A stretch of DNA of 64,000 nucleotides, from NCBI RefSeq assembly GCF_014205765.1, contig NZ_JACIIZ010000004.1, forward strand, positions 248,001 to 312,000, written 5' to 3'. Below are positions 17,517 to 25,946 of this stretch, piece by piece. Each line of letters begins with the position of its first letter. Within the stretch, counting starts at the first letter, position 1. The DNA comes from Nitrospirillum iridis (lineage in GTDB: Bacteria; Pseudomonadota; Alphaproteobacteria; Azospirillales; Azospirillaceae). Below the pieces are notes generated by a model that was not told where the DNA came from, ran no database searches, and saw nothing but the letters and a program-made list of their open reading frames with translations. A program made the position numbers and the translations under genes.

Positions 17517-19018
17517 GGCAATGCCTGTGCGGTGGAATGGGTGGGGGCCAGCACGAACCGGTAAGCGGCGGCGGCCTCACGGCGACGGATACGACCGTTG
17601 CCGGTCAGCAGTCCCCGATGAAACAAGTCGGCCAAGGGCACGACGGCGTGGCGGCGGGGGCGGGCGTAGGCGGGGACCGTGGCGCAGCACTCGTTGATCA
17701 GGGCTTCGACCTGGGCCGGGGTGGCGGTATCGAACCAGGGCCGTCCGGCGGTGGAGGGAGCCAGCAACAAGGCCAACTCCATGTCGGGCCCGCCGGTCAG
17801 CAGACACAGGCCCACCCGTGGATCGCCCAAGACCAGGGATTCGATCCATTCCGGGCTGACGTTGCGGCCCCAAGGGGTGACGATGATGGTGTCCAGACGG
17901 CCGTGGACCGTCAGGTAACCATCCGCATTCAGGCTGCCGTGGTCGCCGGTGCGCCATACGCCCGGTCCCTTGGCGCGATGAGGTTTCGCATGAAGGTAGC
18001 CGCGCATGACCGGCGGGCCGGCAACGATGATTTCACCACCATTGATGGACACGGCAAGGCCGGGCAGGGGTGGTCCCGCCGTTTCGGCGCGGCGCGCGCC
18101 CGGCCGGTTCAGGCTGACCACGGAACAGCATTCCGACAGGCCGTAACCCTCATAGACGGGGATGCCCAGATTCCAGGCCCGGCGGGCCAGGGCTGGCGGC
18201 ACCGCCGCCCCGCCCACGGCCACCACGCGCAGGCTGTCGGGTGTGGCACCCGCCGTGCGGGTCAATTCCTCCACCCACAGGGCCAGCAGGTGGGGCACCA
18301 GGACCAGACAGGTGGGGCGCGTCGCGGCCACGGTGGCGGCCAAGGGCGGACGGTCCCCGGTGCCGAAGCCGTCCGTCAGTGACGGCGCCAGCGTCACGCG
18401 GCCCCCGGCCAGCAGGGGAACGGCGATGGCGCACAGCGTTTCCAGCAGCAGCGCCAGGGGAACCGCCGACAGGTAGTGATCATCGGGCCCGGCGTTGACG
18501 GCGTTGGCCAGCGCACCCGCCGTCCAGGCCAGCTGGTCGTCCCCCAGACAGACGCCCTTGGGCGTTCCGGTACTGCCGGAGGTGTAGATGATCTGGGCGA
18601 TCTCCGCGCCGGCCTTCGGCGGCGGTGGGGCTGATGCCAGGATGGGCGCCAGGCGGAGGGTCACGACACCCGGGAATCCGGCGGCGTCCGCCGCCGTCAG
18701 CACGTGGGTGACACCGGCGTCCCGCAGGATGTGGCGTGTCTGGTCCGGGCTGAAGAAGGGCGGCAGCGGCACCGCCGTCAGGCCCGCCTGCCACGCGGCC
18801 AACTGGCCGACCACCCAATCCACCCGGTTGCCACCGGCCAGCCCGATGACCGGATCACCGGCACCATCCGGTGAAGGCAGCGCCCGCAACTGCGCCGCCG
18901 CCCCCCAGACCCGGCGGGCCAGGGTGGCATAGTCCAGCGTCTCGGCGCCGTCGCTGAGGGCGATCTTGTCGGGCGTCGCCGCGGCGTGGCGGTGCAAGGC
19001 GTTCAAGACCTCATGCAT
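17513..19018 (-). CDS. AMP-dependent acyl/aryl synthetase (ANL superfamily)
   Basis: About 501 residues. The A3 P-loop IIYTSGSTGTPKG lies at about residues 145-157, the A5-like motif VYEGYGLSECC at about 292-302, and the A7-like WRTGDHG at about 365-371. It should adenylate a carboxylic acid and transfer it to CoA or a carrier, though no carrier protein gene is seen nearby. The conserved A10 lysine is expected in the C-terminal region (GNGRIRR). ATG 19018 overlaps the preceding stop in ATGCATGA, so translation is coupled to the hemolysin-family gene. Substrate is not evident. Confidence 0.87.
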   Translation of the reverse strand: MHEVLNALHRHAAATPDKIALSDGAETLDYATLARRVWGAAAQLRALPSPDGAGDPVIGLAGGNRVDWVVGQLAAWQAGLTAVPLPPFFSPDQTRHILRDAGVTHVLTAADAAGFPGVVTLRLAPILASAPPPPKAGAEIAQIIYTSGSTGTPKGVCLGDDQLAWTAGALANAVNAGPDDHYLSAVPLALLLETLCAIAVPLLAGGRVTLAPSLTDGFGTGDRPPLAATVAATRPTCLVLVPHLLALWVEELTRTAGATPDSLRVVAVGGAAVPPALARRAWNLGIPVYEGYGLSECCSVVSLNRPGARRAETAGPPLPGLAVSINGGEIIVAGPPVMRGYLHAKPHRAKGPGVWRTGDHGSLNADGYLTVHGRLDTIIVTPWGRNVSPEWIESLVLGDPRVGLCLLTGGPDMELALLLAPSTAGRPWFDTATPAQVEALINECCATVPAYARPRRHAVVPLADLFHRGLLTGNGRIRRREAAAAYRFVLAPTHSTAQALP

Positions 19019-19676
19019 GGGAAGGGGTCTCCCAGGCGTTGCCGCCGGCACAGACCATGGGCGCCTGGTCGTAATAGCGCCCCCACTGGCCGGCGTTCGG
19101 CAGGCGCGCGGGGTCGGCGGCTGCCAGTTCCCGCACCGGCAGGCCAAGGCGGTTCAATAGCCCGCGCAGGCGCCGGGTGGCGGTGAAGAACGACCATTCG
19201 AAGCCGACCACCTCACCAAAGCGCGCGATCTGGCAGACGAAGCGGGGGCACAGGCTCGGGCTGCGGCTGGCCAGAGTCGTCACCTCGAACACCTGGCTGC
19301 GATGCACATGCCGGCCCGCCTGGACGGACAGCACCCGGTCAACCGGGTTGTCGAGGTAGCATTCGGAAAAAAAACCGTCGCTCGAGGTGCGCAGCCCCGC
19401 GGCGCACACGGGCCTTTCGGCGGCGTCGAAGGTCGCGACCATCAGGCGGGGGAAATTCGGTAGGCGCGCGCCGAACGTGTCGCGGTACAGGTCACGGACC
19501 ATGTCCTCGGCGGCGGGCCGCAGCGGATGGTCCCGCATCAGCAGTTGCAGGTTGGGGCCCTGACCGCCGGCATGGATCGCCGGGCCGGGGGCATCAGGGC
19601 TGGAAAGGCCCTGAGCGGGAACGGGCGCCGCGCCGGATGCGGATCCGGGTGATGAAACGGGAAGCGACGAGAACAT
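19011..19676 (-). CDS. Thermostable-hemolysin family protein, first gene of a biosynthetic-looking operon
   Basis: About 221 residues. The sequence matches what is annotated as thermostable hemolysin (Pfam T_hemolysin) in proteobacteria: VRDLYRDTFGARLP, RPVCAAGLRT, then FSECYLDNPVDRVLS and QVFEVTTLAS. The overall layout recalls GNAT/autoinducer-synthase folds; that is my impression. The name hemolysin comes from an early Vibrio clone and need not describe the function. ATG 19676 is chosen for its upstream GAGGGTGG; the frame remains open to 19751. The first 35 residues are low-complexity Ser/Pro/Ala. It leads the operon through the acyl ligase, diiron protein and SDR. Confidence 0.75.
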   Translation of the reverse strand: MFSSLPVSSPGSASGAAPVPAQGLSSPDAPGPAIHAGGQGPNLQLLMRDHPLRPAAEDMVRDLYRDTFGARLPNFPRLMVATFDAAERPVCAAGLRTSSDGFFSECYLDNPVDRVLSVQAGRHVHRSQVFEVTTLASRSPSLCPRFVCQIARFGEVVGFEWSFFTATRRLRGLLNRLGLPVRELAAADPARLPNAGQWGRYYDQAPMVCAGGNAWETPSHA

Positions 19677-19821
19677 CGGACCACCCTCGCTGGGTTGCTG
19701 GGCCTCGTCATGGTCGGGCCCTGGTCCCACGGGGCCGGCCCTCGGGGCCATGGCGATGGATGGATGGTAGCGATGGGGGTGTGGAGTTGTGTGGAGATGG
19801 ACACGCGATCCATCTCATCTT

Positions 19822-21687
19822 TCAGCGCTGTATGTCCGGATTCCCGTCGGCGTCATGGCCCAGGGGCAGGTCCATCTCCACCACCAGGCCGTGGGGGTGG
19901 TTATGGCGGGCGCGTATGCCGCCCCGGTGCAATTCCATCACCCGCTTGCAGATGGTCAGCCCGATGCCGCTGCCGCCGGTGGCGCGCGCCCGTGCCTGAT
20001 CGACGCGGTAGAAGGGCTCGAACAACTGATCCATGGCGTCGTCGGGCACGCCGGGTCCCTGATCAGCGACGGTGATGCGCAGCCCGCCGGTGCCCGCCCC
20101 GGCCGGATGGTCCAGGCGTTCCAGCGCCACCGCCACCGGCACGCCGGGGCTGGTGTAGAACAGCGCGTTGCGCACCACGTTCTCCACCGCCCGGCGCAGC
20201 AGGTCGGCGTTGCCGTCAAGGATCGCGGGTTGACCATCCGGGTTGAAATGGACATCGCCGGCGCGTTCCGGCACCTCGAACAGGGCGTCGTCGATCACGT
20301 CGGCGATCAGGCTGGCCAGATCCACCGGCCCGACGGCCACGGCACTGTCCGCCCCCTCCAGCTTGGCCAGCGTCAACAGTTCCGTCGCCAGGCTGGCGAT
20401 GGTCGCGATCTCGCGTTCCATGCGGTCGAATTGCAGCGGCGCGTGGGCATCGGCCACCCGTCGCGCCAGGCCCAAGGCCATGCTCAGACGGGCCAGGGGC
20501 GACTTGACCTCGTGCGAGATGTCGCGGATCAGCCGGCGCTGGGCGGCGATGGCGGCCTCCAGCTCGGTGGTGCGGGCGGCCACCTTGCCTTCCAGCGACT
20601 GGTTCATGCCCTCCAGCTCCGCCATCGCGCGCTGCAGCGTTTCGGTCATGCGGTTGAAGGACTGGGCGAGGAACCCCAGCTCATCCTCGCTGGAGACGGG
20701 GACCCGGATGTCCAATCGGTCGGTGTCGGCGATCTCGCGTACCACCCGGGTCAGGTCGCTGACCGGCGCCGTCAGGCGCCGCGCCAGCCAGCGCACGGAA
20801 ATGACGATGGGCAATCCCAGGCACAAACCCAACAGCACCAAATCCAGCGCCACATGGCGCAAGGGCCGGGTGACGGTCGGCACGTCTTGGGCCACCACCA
20901 CTTGCCAAGCCCGCAGCAACCCGTCGTGGGTGACCGAGCGGCCGATGATATAGGCGTTCGCGCCCGTCGGCGGATTGGCCGAATCCAATCCGGCCTGCCG
21001 GGCCAGGGCGGCCGGGCTGGCCGACAACACGTCCACGCCCGGGCCCAGGCGGAGCAGGACCGTTCCGGTATCCAGCCCGTACAGCAAGGTTTCCAGCGCG
21101 GGCCAGGGCAGGGTGACCACCAGCGTGCCCAGGCGGAAGTCCGGCGCGAAGGTTCCGAGGATGGGGATGGCCAGGGCCACGGTCCAACCCCCGGAAATGG
21201 GATCGCGATGCTTGTCGAGGAAGGTTGGCGCCCGCCCCTCCACCCGCCATTCCGGCGGCAGCGACCGGAGACCACCTGGGGTGGGAGCGGTGGGCGGCTT
21301 GACGGCGGGGAGGGGGTGCGGGCTGGAACTGGCGATCAGCGTGCCGGCGGTATCGAAGGCATAGATGTCGCCCGGCAGGTCATAGAGGCGCTTCAGCCCC
21401 TCCAGCGCGGCCGTCACCCGCTTGTCCACGTCGCCGGACACCAGATCGTTCATCACCTCAAGTTGCGACCAGGCCGTCAGGTTGTCGGCCAGGGCGTCGA
21501 TGCGGGTGGCCAGCCGTTCGTATTTCAGGTCCGCCAGTTGGTTCAGGGCGCCGGTGCCGGCCTCCATCAGGCCGTTGCGGATACCGGAATAGACCACCAG
21601 GGCGGTCGCGACATAGGTGACGACATAGATGGCCATCAAGGCCGCCAGGATCTTGGCGCCGATGGACCGGGTGATCAGTCGCATCAT
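19822..21687 (-). CDS. Membrane sensor histidine kinase with HAMP
   Basis: 621 residues. Transmembrane helices at about 10-32 and 283-304 bracket a large periplasmic sensor domain of about 250 residues (double-Cache-like by size). HAMP follows (APVSDLTRVVREIADTD), then a coiled coil, HisKA with H box IRDISHEVKSPLARL (about 390), N box VENVVRNALFY, G1 DQGPGVPDDA, F box LFEPFYRVD and G2 GGSGIGLTI. The start overlaps the upstream binding-protein stop. It closes the operon that begins with the OmpR-type regulator at 23934, presumably its partner. The operon's porin and binding protein suggest it senses a solute they deliver. Confidence 0.9.
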   Translation of the reverse strand: MMRLITRSIGAKILAALMAIYVVTYVATALVVYSGIRNGLMEAGTGALNQLADLKYERLATRIDALADNLTAWSQLEVMNDLVSGDVDKRVTAALEGLKRLYDLPGDIYAFDTAGTLIASSSPHPLPAVKPPTAPTPGGLRSLPPEWRVEGRAPTFLDKHRDPISGGWTVALAIPILGTFAPDFRLGTLVVTLPWPALETLLYGLDTGTVLLRLGPGVDVLSASPAALARQAGLDSANPPTGANAYIIGRSVTHDGLLRAWQVVVAQDVPTVTRPLRHVALDLVLLGLCLGLPIVISVRWLARRLTAPVSDLTRVVREIADTDRLDIRVPVSSEDELGFLAQSFNRMTETLQRAMAELEGMNQSLEGKVAARTTELEAAIAAQRRLIRDISHEVKSPLARLSMALGLARRVADAHAPLQFDRMEREIATIASLATELLTLAKLEGADSAVAVGPVDLASLIADVIDDALFEVPERAGDVHFNPDGQPAILDGNADLLRRAVENVVRNALFYTSPGVPVAVALERLDHPAGAGTGGLRITVADQGPGVPDDAMDQLFEPFYRVDQARARATGGSGIGLTICKRVMELHRGGIRARHNHPHGLVVEMDLPLGHDADGNPDIQR

Positions 21688-22154
21688 GGCGGACCACCAT
21701 TGTTGGGGCTCCAGCCATCGGGAACGGTGACGCGGGCCACGACGTGCACGTCAGCGGGCAGCGGGATGCCGCCGCTGACATACCCCACGGCGCCGGGCAC
21801 GCGTTCGACGAAGGCCAGGACCGACTGCTCGGATTCCTGCACCAGGGGCGGGAACTTGCCCCGGAAGTGCATTTCATTCCAGTAGGCGGCCAGACTGCCG
21901 GGGTCCTGGCGCAGCACCAGGGTGGTGAATTTGCGGCGGAGGTCGCTGGCGATCTCGCGGTTCACAGGCACGATGGGATGGCCGTCAGGCCAGACGGTGG
22001 TGCGCAGCAGGTAGATCGCCGCCACCTCGCCGACGCCGATGGAGCGCGTCAGGGCGACCGAGGGATGGGCGATGATCACGATGTCTTCCGCCCGGACGGG
22101 GCCGGCCAGCGCCAATCCGGAGAGAAGCAGCGCCATCAAGCGGTGGCGTGGCAT
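21684..22154 (-). CDS. Short phosphate-binding-like periplasmic protein
   Basis: 156 residues with a signal peptide (about 1-24, ending PVRA). The mature part (IIAHPSVALTRSIGVGEVAAIYL, RRKFTTLVLRQDPGSLAAYW, GAVGYVSGG) resembles one lobe of PstS-like phosphate-binding proteins, about half normal length. No ABC permease or ATPase gene is nearby, so it is unlikely to serve uptake and may present a ligand to the adjacent kinase. The ATG at 22154 is preceded by GCGAGG and lies 11 bases after the outer-membrane gene. Confidence 0.72.
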   Translation of the reverse strand: MPRHRLMALLLSGLALAGPVRAEDIVIIAHPSVALTRSIGVGEVAAIYLLRTTVWPDGHPIVPVNREIASDLRRKFTTLVLRQDPGSLAAYWNEMHFRGKFPPLVQESEQSVLAFVERVPGAVGYVSGGIPLPADVHVVARVTVPDGWSPNNGGPP

Positions 22155-22165
22155 CCTCGCCACCG

Positions 22166-23251
22166 CTAAAACAGCACCGACCAGGAGGCGAACAGCCCGG
22201 TGGGATTGACCGGCCGCCCCCCGACGTTCTGCACATATTCCAGCTTGAAGACCATCGCCGGATGGGGGCGATAGGCCACGCCGCCCAGGAGGTCCTGGGC
22301 CGCGGCGTCTTGCAGGCGGCCGCTGTAGATCTCGTACCAACCGTAGACGGACCACTGGTCATCCAGCGCGTATGAGGGCGACAGGAAGCCGCCCCATTCC
22401 CGGGAACGCGTCCGCGTGCCGGGTCCCGACAAGGTTGAGTATGTCCATTCCCCCTGAAGGGTCAACCGGTCGACCGTATAGTGCCCATCCAGCCCGTAGA
22501 GGTGCTGCTCCGTCCCCTGGTCATCGACGGAGCGTTGAAACGACAGGCCCACCTTGTCCAGCAGGGCCAGGGGCACGCTGACATGGGCGCCCTGGACCAG
22601 ACGGTAGCGGTTATCGACGATGCTGTCGGGGCGGGCGGAAAGCTCCTCCGCCGGTTGCCAATAGACCTGGATGTCGGGCAATGCCGCCGCCGGGTCGGCG
22701 TATAGGACGGACAGGCCCGTCGCGTATTCGCTGAAGTTGCGATACGTGACGGCCGGTCGCACGGTGGACAGCACCAGCGGGGCCGCGTGGATCTGGTTCC
22801 ATTCGCCGACGGGTGCCAGCATCTTTCCGGCGCGCAGGGTGAACCCGTCGGGCAGGTAGATGTCGTTGTAGACCCGTTCCAGGACGACGTAGCCGTCACG
22901 ATGCCGATCGCCGTCGCCACCCCACCGCGTGAGATCCAGTCCCGTCAGTTCCGCTTCCACGAACGGATTGACCAGGGAGGTGACGTGGCCGCTGATGAAC
23001 AGGCTGAGGTCGTCTATCGCCAGCGATTTGTGTCCCTGGTCGGGCAGGGCGGCGGTGACGCTGGAGTAGCCCGCCAGATTGATCGGCCCCAGCTCCAACC
23101 CCTGGCCCAGCTGGTAGTCGTCAATGCCGGCCTGGGCCGGCGCCGCCAGCAGCAGGCCCGCCGTCAAGGCCAGAGACGCCAGGAGGGGGGACGCCAGAAG
23201 GGCGCGCGTCAGGCGGGCGGCTGGGGGGCGGCGGCGCACGGCGGGGATCAC
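22166..23251 (-). CDS. Predicted outer-membrane beta-barrel (porin-like)
   Basis: 361 residues. N-terminal signal peptide (about 1-41, ending PAQA), then alternating amphipathic strands typical of a barrel, with a C-terminal aromatic-rich strand ending SWSVLF as expected for Bam recognition. Segments such as PFVEAELTGLDLTRWGGDG and YVVLERVYNDIYLPDGF suggest a carbohydrate- or phosphate-selective porin type, but no exact family is claimed. It overlaps the response regulator gene (ATGA) and precedes the binding protein gene. An unusual member of a two-component operon. Confidence 0.72.
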   Translation of the reverse strand: MIPAVRRRPPAARLTRALLASPLLASLALTAGLLLAAPAQAGIDDYQLGQGLELGPINLAGYSSVTAALPDQGHKSLAIDDLSLFISGHVTSLVNPFVEAELTGLDLTRWGGDGDRHRDGYVVLERVYNDIYLPDGFTLRAGKMLAPVGEWNQIHAAPLVLSTVRPAVTYRNFSEYATGLSVLYADPAAALPDIQVYWQPAEELSARPDSIVDNRYRLVQGAHVSVPLALLDKVGLSFQRSVDDQGTEQHLYGLDGHYTVDRLTLQGEWTYSTLSGPGTRTRSREWGGFLSPSYALDDQWSVYGWYEIYSGRLQDAAAQDLLGGVAYRPHPAMVFKLEYVQNVGGRPVNPTGLFASWSVLF

Positions 23252-23934
23252 GGGACCGATACGGCGTAGATATAGCCGGCGTTGCGCACGGTCTTGATGC
23301 GCTGTTCCTGGTCGCCGGCGGGTCCCAGCTTGCGCCGGACCTTGCTGACCAGGGTATCGACGTTGCGGTCGGCGGTCGCCGAATGATGGCGGCCGAAGGC
23401 CGCCACCGACAACTCATCCCGGCTGACGATCCGGCCGGCGTTGCGCAACAGATGTTCCAGCAGGCTGAATTCGGCGGAGGTCAGATCCAGGCGCCGGTCC
23501 TCGCACCACGCGCTTCGCGCGGCGGGGTTCAGGCGGACCTCGCCCACCTGCACGTCGCCATTGGACCGACTGCCCTGGCCGGTGCGGCGCAGGACGGCGC
23601 GGATGCGGCCGACCAGCTCGCGGGGATTGACCGGCTTGGACACATAATCGTCGGCGCCGATCTCGAAACCGACGATGCGGTCGACGTCGTCGTCCCGCGC
23701 GGTCAACATGATGACCGGAACCATCGACCGTTGCCGAAGACGCTTCAGGACATCGAAGCCGGATAGGGCGGGCAGCATGACGTCCAGGACGATAAGATCC
23801 TGGCGTTCGGGATCGCGGCGAAAACAGGTGGCGCCGTCATGCGCGAGGTCCACGGCGAATCCTTCCTGTTCCAGGTATTCGCGCAGCATTTCGGCAAGGG
23901 CGACGTCATCGTCAACGATCAGGATACGGTCCAT
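23248..23934 (-). CDS. OmpR/PhoB-family response regulator
   Basis: 228 residues. Receiver: LIVDDD, phospho-acceptor D51 in LIVLDVMLP, Lys in DYVSKPVNP. C-terminal winged helix: LTSAEFSLLEHLLRNAGRIVSRDEL and NVDTLVSKVRRKLG, as in OmpR. Likely partner of the kinase at 19822. The MDRILIVDDD start (23934) is the standard one; an in-frame ATG 9 bases upstream is possible. First gene of an operon that also encodes a porin-like barrel and a binding protein. Confidence 0.92.
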   Translation of the reverse strand: MDRILIVDDDVALAEMLREYLEQEGFAVDLAHDGATCFRRDPERQDLIVLDVMLPALSGFDVLKRLRQRSMVPVIMLTARDDDVDRIVGFEIGADDYVSKPVNPRELVGRIRAVLRRTGQGSRSNGDVQVGEVRLNPAARSAWCEDRRLDLTSAEFSLLEHLLRNAGRIVSRDELSVAAFGRHHSATADRNVDTLVSKVRRKLGPAGDQEQRIKTVRNAGYIYAVSVP

Positions 23935-24156
23935 GCACGTCAATCTACAGTCGGTGCGACGGTCGGCGCCAGAGGGCGGTTACCAGGGGGGGGCGGTTGC
24001 CAGGGGCGCTGTTGACGGCGGGTGGTTGACCGGCGCGCCCGGGTGGGCGGGGGGCTCGCCAAGCGAACCGGTCAACGCATCCCGGCCCGGGATCCGCCCG
24101 GCGAGCGCCGCCGGTCACGGAACCCGTTTCGGGACAGGGCTGGTCAGAGGATGGCC
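23935..24156. other. Intergenic region upstream of the two-component operon
   Basis: No gene seen. GC-rich, with several short repeats of GGGGGGCGG and GCCAGGGG. It should contain the promoter for the response-regulator operon but no clear element could be assigned. Confidence 0.3.
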
Positions 24157-24336
24157 TCAGGCCAAGATGTTGACGTTGTTGCCACGGTCCTTGTCGACCA
24201 CGCCCGGAACGTCCCGATCACCGTCGTGGTCGGAGTCCTGGGTCGCGGCCGGCGCGGGTGCCGCGGCCGCGGCCGTCGGGGTGGCGGACTGCAGCGGGGT
24301 ATAGGCGGCGGAACCGCCGATGGAGGAAATATTCAT
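24157..24336 (-). CDS. Small Asp-rich protein of unknown function
   Basis: 59 residues, ATG at 24336 with a strong ribosome site AAGGAG 9 bases upstream and a TATAAT at 24400-24395 on the same strand. N terminus MNISSIGGSA, Ala/Pro-rich middle, then DSDHDGDRD and VDKDRGNNVNILA. The DxDxDGDxD spacing resembles dockerin- or EF-like calcium loops. No signal peptide. I have the impression that similar small proteins occur in other alphaproteobacteria, but I cannot assign a function. The start site and promoter make it a real gene in my view. Confidence 0.72.
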   Translation of the reverse strand: MNISSIGGSAAYTPLQSATPTAAAAAPAPAATQDSDHDGDRDVPGVVDKDRGNNVNILA

Positions 24337-24394
24337 GATGAGCACTCCTTGGCGGGTCCGAATGGGCTGATCCGACTGCGAACCCGCAAGACCG

Positions 24395-24400
24395 ATTATA
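24395..24400 (-). promoter_or_regulatory. Probable -10 element (TATAAT) of the small Asp-rich gene
   Basis: An exact TATAAT on the minus strand about 58 bases before the start codon, inside an otherwise GC-rich stretch. The -35 hexamer is not clear. A transcript from here would have a leader of about 50 bases that includes the AAGGAG ribosome site. Confidence 0.5.
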
Positions 24401-24527
24401 GCCGCTCGCCCCTCCGCTGATTGTGGAGTTTTGTCGACTTCTATGGCGTCTGATCCACAGCTCCCGCGACAATGATGCAAACAGCGGGGCGTCCCGGCGG
24501 TCGTGGGCCCCGTTGACCCCGGCCCGG

Positions 24528-25883
24528 TCAGCGGGCCGGTTCCGCCGCCTTGTTGGCGTGCGTGGAGGTCCGCAGGCGCGGGCGGGGCTCCATCCGCCCC
24601 AGCAGCACCAGCATGGCCGCCGGCGGCAGGCTTAGCGCCAAGGCCGCCAGCCATTGAATCCGGCCGGCCTGGTCGAGGGATGGGGGCAGCGCGGCGCGCG
24701 GGTCGAAGCCGGTGAACGCCAGGGCGTGCAGCACCAGGAAGGTGGTGACGGCGGCGGCGACGTCGAGCAGGAAATGGAAGGAGGCGTAGTAGCTGGCGGC
24801 GGGAACGTCGGCGTTGCGGGCGGCATGGCTGTCCAGCAGCCGCCCCAGCAAGGCACGGATGAGAATGAACTCGGTGCCGTTGACCAGGCCCCGCAGGACC
24901 GCCAGCGCGATGAAGGGCGCCAGCCGTCCATGCGGCAGGAAGGCCAGCCCGATGGCACCCGCCACCTGCAGCAGGGCGATCAGGCGCAAGGTCGGCACGG
25001 TGCCCAGTCGGCGATGGACCGCCAGCCACGGGGGGATGGAAACCAGGCCGCAGGCGAACTGCAGCAGCATCAGGGTCATGCCCCAATCCCCCAGGCCCAG
25101 GCCGGCCCGGACCAGGAACAGGTAAAGTGCCGCCTCCACGGCGGTATAGACGCCCATGGCCGCGAATAGGGCGGCCACGGGGGCGAAGTCGGCGCCTCGC
25201 AGTGGCAAGACATAGATGCGCCACACCTGGCGAAGCGACAATCGGCTGGGCGTCGCCGGCCGTTCCGGGACCCTGCGGGCCAGGAAGACCAGGCTGACCG
25301 GCAGGGTGACAAGGATCAGGCTACCGGCGAAGATCATGTGCGGCGCCACACCCGCGACCGGCCACACCTGTTCGGAAATGGCGGGTGCCAGCGAGAACAG
25401 GATCATGGCGCCATAGCCGATGAACTGGCGCATGCCGAAGATGCGGGCGCGCTCGTCAGCCCGGGCGCTGATTTCCAGGGACCAGGCGCCATGCGGCACG
25501 TTGATCATGGTCCATCCGGTGCACAGCACCACCATGGCCAGGACGAGGCACCAGGCAGGCAGGTCCGGCCTGGCGAAATAGATGGTCGCGGTCGCCGCCA
25601 TGACCCCAGGCGTGGCCGCCACCATCCATAACTTACGGCGGCCGAAGCGGCTGGATGTCGCGTCGGACAGGGCGCCGATCAAGGGCGCGATCAGGGTTTC
25701 CCAGAGACGGACGACGGACAGCAATGTCGCGGTCATGCCCAGCGACATTCCGAAATGCTGGGTGAAGTAGCTGGGGAAGACGACGGTTATGGACCAGTAG
25801 AAGCCAACGAACGCGATGCCCGGGGCTGATAAAACAGTGATTTTTCCCCAAGTAAAGATTGGGCTCGGCCGGTTGTTCTGCAC
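24528..25883 (-). CDS. MFS transporter (GPH/sugar-cation symporter-like)
   Basis: About 451 residues with 12 predicted hydrophobic helices. The loop between helices 2 and 3 has IGALSDATSSRFGRRKLWM, the MFS signature, in the form seen in glycoside-pentoside-hexuronide symporters. A GTG at 25883 is used; a TTG at 25937 in the same frame would leave only 9 bases to the tandem TetR gene. It follows that gene on the minus strand and is divergent from the TonB receptor and PI-PLC genes, suggesting inner-membrane uptake of the product released outside. Confidence 0.83.
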   Translation of the reverse strand: MQNNRPSPIFTWGKITVLSAPGIAFVGFYWSITVVFPSYFTQHFGMSLGMTATLLSVVRLWETLIAPLIGALSDATSSRFGRRKLWMVAATPGVMAATATIYFARPDLPAWCLVLAMVVLCTGWTMINVPHGAWSLEISARADERARIFGMRQFIGYGAMILFSLAPAISEQVWPVAGVAPHMIFAGSLILVTLPVSLVFLARRVPERPATPSRLSLRQVWRIYVLPLRGADFAPVAALFAAMGVYTAVEAALYLFLVRAGLGLGDWGMTLMLLQFACGLVSIPPWLAVHRRLGTVPTLRLIALLQVAGAIGLAFLPHGRLAPFIALAVLRGLVNGTEFILIRALLGRLLDSHAARNADVPAASYYASFHFLLDVAAAVTTFLVLHALAFTGFDPRAALPPSLDQAGRIQWLAALALSLPPAAMLVLLGRMEPRPRLRTSTHANKAAEPAR

Positions 25884-25946
25884 GTTCTGGCCCTGGTCGC
25901 GGATCAGGCGGGCGGGATCATGAAGCCAACCGGGCAACGATGATTG

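Noticed and set aside
19011-19676. Calling the thermostable-hemolysin family gene a virulence toxin
   Set aside because: It has no signal peptide or membrane-inserting segment and starts a metabolic operon, so the historical family name is not good evidence of a toxin.
19789-21885. Open frame of about 700 codons antisense to the sensor kinase
   Set aside because: Gln/Gly/His-rich shadow translation; the kinase motifs are on the minus strand.
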